This document shows, one piece after another, positions 23,761-34,837 of a stretch of 55,147 bases of DNA (the first letter of the stretch is position 1; each line of letters opens with the position of its first letter). The DNA comes from Hymenoscyphus infarciens. Taxonomy: Eukaryota; Ascomycota; Leotiomycetes; Helotiales; Helotiaceae. The DNA is taken from contig LLCB01000357.1 in assembly GCA_001414345.1 (NCBI GenBank), positions 1 to 55,147 on the forward strand. The letters run 5' to 3'. The position numbers and the translations under genes are program-made. Below the pieces are notes generated by a model. The model did no database searches. It was not told the origin of the DNA and saw nothing but the letters and a program-made list of their open reading frames with translations.

Positions 23761-24850
23761 CTCTGGCTCCCCCTTTGAGTTTAAGCCTTTCGCACTTTTG
23801 TGACCCACCACTCCGATCAAGAAGAATAAAAGATGCTTCTCACATATAATATATATTTTGGAGCCGGAATTTTTGGGGGAGCGAGAATTTCTTCAGTGAA
23901 CTCATGAGGTCATGTGATCCAGGAGACAGAAAAGTTGCAAGAGTCGAGACCGTGGTTGCCTTCACTTCAAACCAATCGAGAATTCCTCCGTCTTCAACAG
24001 GATAATTTCTGACAAGAACAAAGTCACGTAATGTATATCACGTGTCGCTTAAGAACAACTTCCAGCTGGCGGTTTCATTAAATCAAAAGTATCTTAAAGA
24101 GACACAGTAAAGTGGTGGATTTTGTGACCTTGGTTGCGAGAAATTGTTTAGTTTTAGGTTTGAGATTCTTCTTTGCGTTGAGATAACGGGGTATGAATCA
24201 ATTAATTCCAGGTTTTATCGTGCGGCGTACCTGCCTACCCATCTCCTTGTCCTAGCTTTCTGGGGTATTTCAAGTTAAACATTTAGAGCCATTTACAACT
24301 AACCTAGATGAGCGGGAGAATCAATTTCAATTGCCCCAAAGGGCGTATCGCGATACGCCAGAAACAAAATGGAAAGTCAAAACCCCTCGATTTTAAAAGA
24401 AGGTGTAGCGAAAGTTGAGTCAAGAAATGAAATTGGTTCATCGAACCAGGACAATTAGAATTTTCGAACGTTTCTCTGATTGGCTCTCGATGAGTAAGCA
24501 TTTTGGGAGATGGTCATTAAAAGCGGCGGTTCGCACTTGCCAGAGGTAATCACTGCCGCTTTTATCGCAGCTTATCACGGGACTGCGATGTTTTCGCGGT
24601 GTTTGCCACCTACACGAAAAGTTGGCGATGCGCATTTTGTGCGGCATTCAAGTGAATGGATGACTCCACCGTATTTCCAAGCAAACCATCTCATCCATGC
24701 AAGTGCACTTGGGCGATTCAAGGTAAATAAGAAAAAGGTTCGTCCCTCCTTCCTTCCAACTTTACAACTCCTCAACGCGTTTCCATTGCTCCTTCCACCA
24801 AATTACTTGACTGCGACCAAGGAGTCTCAGACAGCAAACTAAACATCACG
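23761..24850. other. Intergenic upstream of the Cu-ATPase
   Basis: No gene supported; only short frames near 24510-24840. The last part is the promoter and leader of the ATPase gene. No metal-response element could be assigned with confidence. Confidence 0.45.
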
Positions 24851-27800
24851 ATGGCTTCATCAACCCCCCAACATCACATCACCACTTCATTCTTACTCTC
24901 CAATCTCCATTGTCCATCATGTGTATCTCATATTAAAGACGTGCTCTCCTGCCTCGACCCGGCACCGCTATCCGTGGCACCCTCGCTCCTTTCCTCATCC
25001 GTCACAGTCATCCACGACGAGACACTATCAATATACGACCTCCAAGACGCCCTGGAACAGGCCGGTTTCGAGATTTGCGACATGACAAACGATTCATTAC
25101 AGCCGGCACCCGGACGCCAGTCGTACGTCACGAGCAACAACGATATTGGTTACCTCGACCGGTTCATTCACAAGTTTCCGTCCGATAGCGATAGGAATCT
25201 CCCGGCAAAATCTAAATATCCTGCCCGGCATATCGATAATTGTGAAGCCTGTCGTTTGCTTGATAATAAGGATGGCCCCAGTACTAGTGAACATTCTCTC
25301 CCCTCCACCGGCGACGAAGATGGAGGGAAGAAACCTCGGAAGATGGAGAAAGTTCAATCGCCCCCCTTGGTTGTGGTTCCGCTACCTGGAGAGCAGTTCA
25401 GAGCGACGCTGGCGATCGGTGGAATGACTTGCGCTGCTTGTGTGGGGACTATTACCGAGGAGCTGGAAAAGAAAGACTGGATTGAAAAGGTTGTCGTCAA
25501 TCTCATCTCCAACAGCGCAACGATCGATTTTGTTGAAGAAAGAAACAAGGACCGCCTTGTGGAGAGCATTGAAGACCTGGGGTTTGATGCCGTGGTTGAC
25601 AACATCGTCAATATCAAGAACCTCCACCAAGCAGCTCCAAAAACTGTCGTTCGCAGGACGGTTGAAATCTTGGTGGATGGCATGTTTTGCGAGCACTGCC
25701 CGGATAGAGTGACGAGAGCAGTAGCTGAATTAGGGGATATTGTGGAAATTGAAGGACCTCTAACTCTCAAAAATGCGATTCTCAAAGTCAGTTATACCCC
25801 CGAAGCGCCTACATTCACAATCCGGAACATTATCGAGAGGATTTCTGCCGTGGAGCCCTCTATAATTCCTTCAATATACCATCCTCCGACCCTCGAAGAA
25901 CGATCAAGACAACTCCACAGACGGGAACAATTGCGAATTCTCATTCGTGTCATTGTTACCCTTATAATCGCCATTCCAACCCTGATTATTGGGATTGTTT
26001 ATATGAGTCTGGTTGACGAGCACAATGCTGGTCGAATGTTCCTTATGCATCCACTTCGGGCTGGAATTAGTAGGGCACAATGGGCGCTTTTCATCATGGC
26101 AACGCCTGTCTATTTCCTATGCGCTGATGTATTCCACGTTCGAGCATTCAAGGAAGTCCGAGCAATGTGGCGATGGGGCAGCAAAACACCATATCTTCAA
26201 CGATTCATACGGTTTGGAAGCATGAACATGCTCATGTCACTGGGGACTTCTATCGCCTACTTCTCCTCAGCAGCACAACTTATTGCGGCCGGTGTGAATC
26301 CCGCAGTGAAGCCGGATGAGAGCACCTTTTACTTTGACTCGGTGGTATTTTTGACGCTATTCCTGCTCATCGGACGTCTTATCGAATCGTACAGCAAATC
26401 CAAAACTGGAGACGCTGTTACTATGCTTGGAAAACTCAGACCCACGGAAGCATTGTTGGTGGTTCCTGTGGCAAGCGATACTGAATCAATTGGAGGGAGC
26501 ACCACCGGAGAGTCGAATGGCAAGATCCACCAGCCAGAAAAACTGAAGACAATCAACGTGGACCTTCTTGAGTTTGGTGATGTCGTCAAGGTTCTTCATG
26601 GTGGATCTCCGCCTTGTGATGGCACTCTTGTTCAAGGAGAGACCAAGTTTGATGAATCCAGTCTGACTGGAGAATCAAGACTTGTCAAGAAGACTGCGGG
26701 TGACGAAGTCTTTTCTGGAACCGTCAACAAAGACTCACCCGTATCCATCAAAATTACCGGTGTCGCTGGCTCCTCAATGCTCGATCAAATCGTAAAAGCA
26801 GTTCGCGAAGGACAAACTCGTCGTGCTCCGATAGAACGCATTGCAGATTCTTTGACCAGTTATTTCGTCCCTGCGGTTACACTCATTGCAATTATCACCT
26901 GGATCACTTGGCTATCACTAGGTCTCTCGGGAACTCTTCCGGAACATTGGTTAGGCCCAGATTCTGGTGGATGGGCTGCATGGTCTCTGCAATTTGCCAT
27001 TGCTGTTTTCGTTGTCGCCTGTCCTTGTGGTCTGGCTCTCGCTGCGCCAACCGCTCTCTATGTCGGTGGTGGACTTGCTGCTCAATTCGGAATCCTTGTC
27101 AAAGGAGGCGGTGAAGCATTCGAAAAAGCTAGCAGGCTGGACTGCATCGTCTTCGACAAGACTGGAACTCTCACTGTCGGCGGCGAACCAGTTATCACCG
27201 ATTCCAAAATTCTTCCTGTCACTGCCAAATTTGGAAGCGATGGTACGATTTCCGGTAGCACACTTCTTGGAATGATCAACGTCGTCGAAGAGAACAGTAG
27301 TCATACAGTCGCCAAAGCAATCCGAACATTCTGCAGCGAACGCGAAATCCAAAGTCCAAGCTTAGGACAAATCGACGAGATGGCAGGAAAGGGAATGCGA
27401 GGCACCTTTTCCATCCGCGCATCCGAGCAAGAACTGCAAATGATAGTCGGCAACGAAGTCCTCATGACGGAAAGCAATGTGGCTATTTCGGTGCCTACTC
27501 AGGCAATATTGGAATTATGGAAATCTCAAGGTCGATCAGTGGCACTCGCTGCCATCAAATCCACCCACCCCAAAACAGATTCGGAAACGGGTGTATGGGA
27601 ACTTGCAGCTGCATTCGCGATTTCTGATCCCATTCGACCCGAGGCACCTAGTATCATCCAGGCTCTCCAGAAACGAGGAACGGCTGTGTGGATGTTATCT
27701 GGGGATAACCAGATTACTGCTAATGCTATCGGTGCACAAGTCGGGATCCCAGCTGAGAATATTATTGCGGGTGTTTTACCTAGTGAGAAGGCAGATAAAA

Positions 27801-28303
27801 TTCGGTATCTTCAGAGATCTCTTAAAACTACAACCCCTTCCGGTGTCGAACACGACCAAAAACGCGCTCTCATTGCTATGGTAGGGGATGGTATCAATGA
27901 CTCCCCTGCCCTGACAACAGCCGATGTAGGTATCGCCATCGGTTCGGGCTCCGACATCGCAATCTCGTCTGCGGAATTCGTGCTGGTTTCTAGTAACCTC
28001 ACTTCTCTGATTACATTATTGGATCTGAGTAAATTCGTCTTTCGACGCATCAAGTTTAACTTTGCGTGGGCGCTGGTTTATAATATGATTGCGCTGCCGG
28101 TTGCGGCGGGGGTGCTGTATCCGGTTGTGAGCGGGGGGAAGCATGTTAGACTTGACCCTGTGTGGGCGAGTTTGGCGATGGCGGCTAGTAGTGTTAGTGT
28201 TGTTTGTAGTAGTCTTTTGCTGAGGAGTCGTGTTCCTTGGGCGGGGTTCAAAGTGCCTAAGGTTAAGGCTGGGGAGGTGGCGGAGGATGGACGGGGGAAG
28301 TGA
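24851..28303 (+). CDS. P1B-type copper-transporting ATPase
   Basis: An intronless 1150-aa heavy-metal P-type ATPase that should move Cu(I) across a membrane (Golgi or plasma membrane; the clade decides). Metal-binding domains: CPSC (residues 21-24), MTCAAC (192-197) and FCEHC (279-283), plus an extra CEAC (131-134). The membrane helices start near 363. The actuator TGES is at 606-609, the ion-binding CPC at 724-726, the phosphorylated Asp in DKTGT at 769, and the hinge GDGINDSPAL is present near 1017. The conserved His-Pro pair of the nucleotide domain reads His-Thr here (SSHT, 816-819). The start is the first ATG. No copper chaperone gene is adjacent. CCC2-like, CrpA-like and PacS-like groups are all possible; I do not assign one. 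Confidence 0.93.
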   Translation: MASSTPQHHITTSFLLSNLHCPSCVSHIKDVLSCLDPAPLSVAPSLLSSSVTVIHDETLSIYDLQDALEQAGFEICDMTNDSLQPAPGRQSYVTSNNDIGYLDRFIHKFPSDSDRNLPAKSKYPARHIDNCEACRLLDNKDGPSTSEHSLPSTGDEDGGKKPRKMEKVQSPPLVVVPLPGEQFRATLAIGGMTCAACVGTITEELEKKDWIEKVVVNLISNSATIDFVEERNKDRLVESIEDLGFDAVVDNIVNIKNLHQAAPKTVVRRTVEILVDGMFCEHCPDRVTRAVAELGDIVEIEGPLTLKNAILKVSYTPEAPTFTIRNIIERISAVEPSIIPSIYHPPTLEERSRQLHRREQLRILIRVIVTLIIAIPTLIIGIVYMSLVDEHNAGRMFLMHPLRAGISRAQWALFIMATPVYFLCADVFHVRAFKEVRAMWRWGSKTPYLQRFIRFGSMNMLMSLGTSIAYFSSAAQLIAAGVNPAVKPDESTFYFDSVVFLTLFLLIGRLIESYSKSKTGDAVTMLGKLRPTEALLVVPVASDTESIGGSTTGESNGKIHQPEKLKTINVDLLEFGDVVKVLHGGSPPCDGTLVQGETKFDESSLTGESRLVKKTAGDEVFSGTVNKDSPVSIKITGVAGSSMLDQIVKAVREGQTRRAPIERIADSLTSYFVPAVTLIAIITWITWLSLGLSGTLPEHWLGPDSGGWAAWSLQFAIAVFVVACPCGLALAAPTALYVGGGLAAQFGILVKGGGEAFEKASRLDCIVFDKTGTLTVGGEPVITDSKILPVTAKFGSDGTISGSTLLGMINVVEENSSHTVAKAIRTFCSEREIQSPSLGQIDEMAGKGMRGTFSIRASEQELQMIVGNEVLMTESNVAISVPTQAILELWKSQGRSVALAAIKSTHPKTDSETGVWELAAAFAISDPIRPEAPSIIQALQKRGTAVWMLSGDNQITANAIGAQVGIPAENIIAGVLPSEKADKIRYLQRSLKTTTPSGVEHDQKRALIAMVGDGINDSPALTTADVGIAIGSGSDIAISSAEFVLVSSNLTSLITLLDLSKFVFRRIKFNFAWALVYNMIALPVAAGVLYPVVSGGKHVRLDPVWASLAMAASSVSVVCSSLLLRSRVPWAGFKVPKVKAGEVAEDGRGK

Positions 28304-29105
28304 GTATGAGGGGTTTGAAATTGAGGGGGTTTGTGATGAATTATGGGAAAGGTGTGCATGAGCGTTGGAGTTTTGGGGGGTTTTGTGTTTTTGTATGTCT
28401 GTCTTATTAGAAGTGGTCCTTGACCTCGTTGTGAGTGATAGGATGGAATAGAAACGATGAATTTATAATTGAGCTCACTCTTTGGCATCTCACTGTTGTG
28501 GCCATGAATCGTGTCGGCGCGTGTTGTCCTTCGGGTTTGTTCCCTTCCTACCTCTCTTGTACTCCCCTCTCGCGGTGGTGGATATATAATGCTCGTTGTG
28601 CAAACTCGCCACCCCTTTTTTTGGAATTTAAATGTTCCAAACATCTCGAATAACTTACTACAATTACCCCCGAAAGTCGAAACAATGAGCGCCAAGTAAA
28701 GTAGGTACGAATTCGAAGTGGTTGCTCTACTGCCGCCTTTGAATATCCCCTTGCAAATCATGTCACTGGTTTGTTTTCTTTTCCTCCTCTGCAAATCCCA
28801 ACTTAACTTGTGGATTGAGTATCATAAATACACGAGAGACTGAAAAGTACCTATAGACTTAGTTCTTTTGGAAGGGGCTCCAAGTGGGCGAATTCCCTGG
28901 AAGGATGTTCTATAGAAGTGTGTGGACAATTTGTTTTGGATGACGGAATGGATGTTGGTTTTCTGTGGATGTGGTTGTTGGGTAAGTATTGTTTGTAACC
29001 CCCCCCCTCTCCCTCTTTTCTGTGAAGTGGATGGAGACAAGGTGTTTTCTTGCTCTGTGAACTTTTCCGTTGGGCGTACTTGTATGGGTGGGGTGGTTGT
29101 AAGAA
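28304..29105. other. Intergenic, 3' flank of the Cu-ATPase
   Basis: No supported gene. A long minus-strand frame at 28794-28078 overlaps the ATPase 3' end in antisense and is read as a shadow. A C-run lies near 29000. Confidence 0.5.
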
Positions 29106-29889
29106 CTACCTAGTCGTCCGTCGGCTTATACGTGTTTGTTTTGTGTAGATTAACGCGTTAGATATTTTTTTTTTCCCGCCTACTCGTAGGGCTCGTGCAT
29201 CAATAGCCTTCGCGCAAGAGCGTAGAAACTCGTTTACGATAGTTGTGTCCACGGTACCCTTGGCTTCACATACTCTGACCAGGCAGATGAGTTTGATAAG
29301 TGAATCGCCACTGCGGCTAAAAATCAGCGTGGAAGTTATTTTCATCCGCATCTGGGTCCACGATGTCCTTGCACCCACCTATGGCAACTTTGCGGATGAT
29401 GTCGACAACTGAGTGTTTATGTGTGGAAGACAAAGTGGTGACTTTTATGCTATTAGAAAGCATAATGGGTTTGAATTCTGTTAGAGGTAAGACTTCGGTG
29501 GTAAGAGAGGGAAGAGGATCTAGAGGCAGACAATCCAGTGTTTCTTTGGGGGTGCTAGTTGGAGAGGGAGAACGAGAGGTTTGGTTGCTATTATAGAGGT
29601 TTAAAAGTGGTTGGAGTTCGTCCGAGGTGTTAGAGGTGTTTGTGTCTTGAGTATCCTTATCTAGGAGGATCCGCTCATTATCACTTAGGGAATTAAGTTG
29701 AGCCAAGTTGTCCTGGCTTCCTATTGACTTGTTAGTATAACGAAAGTAATAAACAGAGATAAAAATATACCTATCAGAACGTTTGTTGGGCATGCTTTTG
29801 TCAAGTATAGTGAACTTCGGATCGATGGCATTTAATTTCGCATTGATAGCATACAGGTTCGCATTTATATCAGCAAACATCGAAGCCAT
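29106..29889 (-). pseudogene. Possible decayed gene of unknown type
   Basis: A minus-strand frame from ATG 29889 gives 190 codons (MASMFADINANLYAINAKLN and onward), rich in Asn, Ser, Thr and Pro. It reads through a sequence that looks like a perfect 50-bp intron (GTATAT ... ACTAACAAGTCAATAG), but removing that intron leads to an immediate stop. After its stop at 29317 the neighbouring frame continues with plausible coding sequence (CEAKGTVDTTIVNEFLRSCA) to 29106. Both points suggest one or two small indels in a former gene. No domain recognised. It could equally be a young or non-coding frame. Confidence 0.3.
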
Positions 29890-32800
29890 GTCCTGGGTGC
29901 TTTGATAACTGGAGCTTCGGCTGTACTTCGTTCTACGGTTTGCGTCTCTGGTGCATCGTTGTTGGCCATCTTGAAAGTTGTGTTGTCTATTTGTAGATGC
30001 GACCCGCTAGAGATCTCCCCAAGATAGGAAGGATGCTGGACTCGTGGCCGTGAAATGTTACAGTTACTCGGGGCTGGAATGCGACGTCGATTACTTTACG
30101 GCATAAAAACACTTGAAGTGTTCACAAGCACAAAACAAGATACTTAAAGATGTTTCGCCCAGCCGAGCTTCAGTCTAATGACCTTTCTACTCGTTCCACC
30201 AGGTTTTCGCTCCACCATGTCCGCCTTTGATGGTTGACTCTTGAGTTTTGTTGCATGTCGTGCGGTTAACCTTGTTAAATGGGATTGGAAGTGGGGAGGT
30301 GATTCACTGAGGCGCAGGTTACTAATAGTGAGTCCCAAAGTTGCAATGTCTCAAAAAGAAGGAAAGAGTCTAATACAATAATCAAGTGCTAAGTCGAAGG
30401 ATCATGTATGCCTTCCTCTTTTCACTTTGCATTTAAGGTGTTAAGTATAGGAGTTGTAGTGTAAGGAAGAAAGGGTTGTCCTGAAATTTTGATAGAGACT
30501 CCGTAATTACTTATCAAAGTAAATTCAAAGCAGAAAGCAACCAGGAGAATTGTTTTCAGGCTTGAGGTGCCCCTGTAGCTTCAGGGCATGAAGCCCTAAG
30601 TGCGATGTGCAACAAAAGGGTTGGTATGGCTTGGCTTGGTTAGTGAATCTACTGAATCAAAAATGCAAGCGAGATTCTATTTGAGCTACCTTGTGGAGTC
30701 ATACTTCTTCAGGCTTCAAGTCACTGTAATTTCAGGGTATCAAGCGCTAACTGCGAGGTGCAACAAAAAGTTAGGATTCGCTTGGCGAAGAAGTCAGAGC
30801 TTCCTGCCACTGGGAAAACTTCTTTAAGGCCCAATGTCACTGTAACTTCAGGGTGTCAAGCACCAATTGCGACGTGCAACAAAAAGTCTACCCATTCTCT
30901 ACCAGGACGGAAAAAACGAAGGCTTTTGTACTCCGTACACCCTGTACCGAGCGGCAAGTTTTATACTCTACACAACTTATAAAAATACGAAAAACTGTAG
31001 ATTGTGTCTGAATAGACTTATTAACCACCGTAATGGTTCTTGGGTCTTTCAATAACGTTGTTGTTGTATAGTATCTCTAAAGTTGCATAGAAAGAGACAT
31101 AATTATTAGGAGGGACAGAAACCGACTTTTTTTCAGTGCCGGTAGAGCCTGAAAGCCAGTCCTATGTAACAATAAATTAATTTTAGGAAGACCTGCTATC
31201 TTAAAGCTAGTACGTCTCTTTTTTCTGTAGCTATTCTCAGTTTCGACTATTGCAATAGTGTGATAGAAGGATCAGGGTCATTGTTATTAATATGCCAACA
31301 AGGGCAAGAGAAGAACGACAATCCCCAAGTCTGCTTGAATACAAATACCCAAAATTCTCAGATTCAGTAATTCGCGGCTCGGGGGTCCTGTTCTATGGAC
31401 TGCAACTGTACCTAAAAAGAAAACACGTGGATAAGCATCATGTGCCTTCAGTCCCGTCTTGGCTGCATGTTTTCCCCACCCCCCTCAGCAATTTCAGTGC
31501 TTTCTCACTACCAACCCTAGAAACACCAGCCACAGGTCTCTCGATAAGCTTAATTTCTTCATACGATCTAAGATACAGGTGTATGCTAGCGCGCTACGTT
31601 ACAATTTTGAAAATCGTAACTCTAGAAGAGAAGATATTATGATTTCCAGTTTTATTTTTAGTCGATTAGCTACTGGAAAATTTCGCGACTTGCAACAAAA
31701 TATGCACGTCAGTCTAAAAAGGTAGTTAGGCTTGCATGGGTGGTTGATAGGGAGGTAGCCGTTAGTCTTTGGACTTAGCCGGTGTTGAGGTGGACCGGAG
31801 TTGGGTGGGTATTTTCCTTTTGTTTGCCTAGAAAATCTGGGAGAGGCAAAAATATCAAGTTTTCAATTTGCTGTTAGAACTCTAAGGCTCGTAAGTAGGT
31901 TTTCTCTGGGATATGGGAAAAAATACGAGAAACTCCCAAGAATGACTTCAAAGGAGTTCTAATCTCGTCCACCCCCACTGTGTGTAATTAATCGGGACAA
32001 CCAACAGCACTCGAGCGCTTCTTCAGGATGATGCTGTACTCTAACAAAACAATAGATCAGCAAATACACTCTAAGAACAAGAGAGAACAAAAACCTTACG
32101 GTCCGTATCAAAAGCTTGACCACAAGCAAAATAGTCATGAATTTTGTCGTCGTAGTAGCCGTACGTTTTGATAATTTCCTGCGCGTATGTGGCCAAATAC
32201 GCGCAGTTGGTTTAATAGTATAATCGTTCTATCCAAAAGTTAGCAACTTAATTCTGTGAGAATTCGCTTGTGGGCACCTTCATCGTTGCAAATTACAATC
32301 TCCGCTGTAATCTCGTAAGCGAGCTGGATACAACGACGGGGTAGGATGACACAGACTGTCCCCACGGCAATCAGGTTTCTGATGTCGCGGTCGAACCAAT
32401 GTTTCATTGGGGGAATCTAGTTATGACCCGTTCGATTGCTGCAGAGAAATCAGTTTCGGTCCGTCCTGGGTTATGTTAGTTGACGAGAGGTGTAATGGGA
32501 GGGACTTCATACTTTTTTGAGGAAATCACATCCCTTGTGGATCTTTGTAACATCAGTAGTTGCAGATGCCTGTTCGAGTCAATTAGAGCAAGGGAAGTGT
32601 TACTATAGTCTTACAAGAACAAAGAGGCCAATGAAGGCAAGGAGAATCATTCATGTTAAGGGGGGATTGATATGATCTTGTAAGGTGTCCAAGTTTTCCG
32701 TTAAAAGCTGGGTTGCAACGCCAGAAGCAGACTAATTTATAAACCAGAAAGCGCCACGAGACAAGCGAAGCAGGAGTTGTTCTTGATATTGAGGGGTAAC

Positions 32801-33556
32801 AGTAGGACAAAGAGGGCAGTAGCTTACTGGTAAATAGTCTTTTAAGATTCCCAGAGAAAAGGATGGTGAAGTGCCTTGGGTTCCGTGGGTTGAGGAGGGT
32901 ATTCAAGTTGGACTTGGAGCTAGAGTAACCAAGCTCGACGTTCTAACTTTCTAATTCAATTTAGTGTTACACTTGATGATTTAGATCAATCAAACTTGAT
33001 TGTTGGAAAATACCAGAGCTAATCATTCAAATTGTTCCTGGTGTTTAGGTTGAATTTCCCTAGATGGTTGAAGCAACGAACTACTCAGGTAGGTACTAAC
33101 CTAAAGTTTTTGCTACCGCGTTTACTGTTCATTATGATCCAAGTCAATTTTATATCATACAAAACCTGAAATGGTTTAGAATTCACATCGCGTTTTTACA
33201 TATTCAAGAAGAGGGTTCAAGGTTCATGGTAGAAAAAGTATAATTTGTCTAAGTCATATCTCTATCGACAGTCTAAGCGCAGGCAAAAGTCATCGGCAGA
33301 ATCTTCCAAAAGACAATGCAAAAAATAGGGTATCGTAAATCGCTCCGATAATACAGAAGAAAGGAGTGTTGCTTTTGATGCAAGAAAGAAAAAAGCGAAA
33401 GAAGAAGAAAAGAGGGGGAAAACTAAAAAAGGAAATCGTAAGGTATCCTCTTCGAGTGGTAAATCGCGGGGTAACCAGTTACCCGTACCACTCAAATCCT
33501 GTTTTAACCTTCTCCGATTTCCTATCGTTCAACATAGTTTCCCTCCGCGAATCGAC
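29890..33556. other. Gene-poor 3.7 kb with short repeats
   Basis: No gene could be supported. The stretch contains the short GTGCAACAAAA repeat family described separately, and several low-quality frames (31292-31642 +, 32906-32583 -). The latter includes a stretch in another frame that looks coding but is cut by stops. I see no intact mobile element. Confidence 0.45.
30545..30895 (+). repeat. Three imperfect repeat units with GCGAnGTGCAACAAAA core
   Basis: Three related units lie at about 30563-30618, 30711-30772 and 30828-30888. Each has a CTGTA(A/G)CTTCAGGG-like start, then an AAGC...CTAA segment and the core TGCGANGTGCAACAAAA. Unit spacing is about 117-148 bp. Related cores occur once in reverse near 30236-30262 and once more near 31684-31702. 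The units contain stops in all frames. Origin unknown; a dispersed non-coding repeat is the simplest reading. Confidence 0.65.
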
Positions 33557-34837
33557 TTAAATGCATTGTCCAAATAGTGGTTGGCATCCAGAACTATTCA
33601 TGCAATGGTCAGCCGTGACTCCACAATATCCGTACTTCGAGCAACAGGGGCCTTTTCCTGAATCACGACAAGTGACACCGGACCCACAGCTGCCATCCGT
33701 GGATTTGGTCGGGTTTGGGGTTTGGAAGACGGCGATGATTTCTACTGACCTTGGAGCAGCTTCTGCTGCGTAGTTCCCACCACGAATCAACTTCGCGGGT
33801 CCTCCGCAGGTTCCGAATGCTCCTTGGCATCCATCTCCGCAGTGAGTAGTCGTTGTTCCGCAGTATCCAAATTTAGAGCAACATTTTCCGAAAGTTGAGC
33901 CTGCGCAAGTTTTTTGACCTCCACACTCCCCGTTGTTGGAAGCAGTCGTGCTTCCGTTTGCTGGTGCTGCGGATGGTGCTGCTGATGGTGCTGCTGATGG
34001 TGCTGCTGATGGTGCTGCTGATGATGTCGAGGGAGGAGGGGATGCCTGTGGGGCGTTGTTGACTGGACTTGATGGAGCAGGGGAGCTGGATTTTGCTGGA
34101 GATGGAGCAGCGGAGGAGCTTCCACCAGAAACGGGAGCTGGGGATGATCCTGAGGCGCCACAACTACCCGTGAAAGAGTTCGCGTTGTCCTTGGTCTCCT
34201 TCTTCGTGACATCTGGACCTGGGTCTGGGAAAGAAACCTCCTTGTTCTCAACAGTTTTGCAGTCGTTCGTTCCGATGTTGGCAACGAAGAGAGCTGGACG
34301 TTTGTCGAAAGCGACGGCTGGCTTGTCTCCGGAACCTTTGGCAATGTTTACAGAGGCACAGTTCATGTACATCTCACGATTGCCAATGGTGTTGAACCAA
34401 GTCCAAGCGAATACTGCGTTTCCTTCCTTGGCGTCCGATGGAATCTTGAAAGAAAAGCTGTCACCGGTAGCGAGAGGGCAGGAGCCGATAAAGGAGTGGA
34501 TGACGTTGAAAGTTTTTCCTTGGTCATATGAGAGGGCAGCTTGACAACTGCCACCGCCGTGGCTGGCCCCTCCAACAATTGTAAAATTACCGGATCCGCC
34601 CTGTGTGAAGGTTGCTGTTGGTTTTCCTGCCCCGTTTGTATCGGCCAAGTCGGCTAGGAAGAGTGAGCCTTTGCAAGGGAACTGGTCTGATCCTGAAAGT
34701 GGTGAGGTCATGCTGTAGTCCTTGTTAACGGCGTTTGGGTTGGTCTTCCCGCGAAGAGGGGCGGGGAAAGACATTTCCATATGCGCAAACGCTGTTGAGC
34801 CAAAGGCCAAGGCGGCGATAAGTGTTGTGTATTGCAT
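33557..34837 (-). CDS. AA11-like copper oxidase with two CBM18 modules
   Basis: A secreted, probably copper-dependent lytic polysaccharide monooxygenase-like protein of 426 aa in one exon. The signal peptide ends at Ala18, leaving His19 as mature N-terminus (HMEMSFPAPL). A second histidine, His93, lies in GGASHGGGSCQ. The segment WTWFNTIGNREMYMNCA (144-160) is typical of AA11-like catalytic domains. A Ser/Pro/Ala linker holds a tandem SAAP repeat (12-bp unit, about 33960-34025). Two hevein-type CBM18 chitin-binding modules follow at 305-344 and 384-425, each with CCSK(F/Y)GYCG. Chitin is the expected substrate. The mature histidine and copper site fit the AA11 group, but related non-oxidising copper proteins (X325) share the fold, so activity is inferred. 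Confidence 0.88.
   Translation of the reverse strand: MQYTTLIAALAFGSTAFAHMEMSFPAPLRGKTNPNAVNKDYSMTSPLSGSDQFPCKGSLFLADLADTNGAGKPTATFTQGGSGNFTIVGGASHGGGSCQAALSYDQGKTFNVIHSFIGSCPLATGDSFSFKIPSDAKEGNAVFAWTWFNTIGNREMYMNCASVNIAKGSGDKPAVAFDKRPALFVANIGTNDCKTVENKEVSFPDPGPDVTKKETKDNANSFTGSCGASGSSPAPVSGGSSSAAPSPAKSSSPAPSSPVNNAPQASPPPSTSSAAPSAAPSAAPSAAPSAAPANGSTTASNNGECGGQKTCAGSTFGKCCSKFGYCGTTTTHCGDGCQGAFGTCGGPAKLIRGGNYAAEAAPRSVEIIAVFQTPNPTKSTDGSCGSGVTCRDSGKGPCCSKYGYCGVTADHCMNSSGCQPLFGQCI

Noticed and set aside
28078..28794. 238-codon minus-strand frame
   Set aside because: It overlaps the well-supported ATPase 3' end in antisense, is Thr/Pro rich and has no domain; it is a shadow frame.
32583..32906. 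Minus-strand stretch with a CPLCP and QLLTENLDTLQDHINPP reading
   Set aside because: Looks coding in one frame but is cut by two stops and has no start or recognised family; too weak to call a relic.
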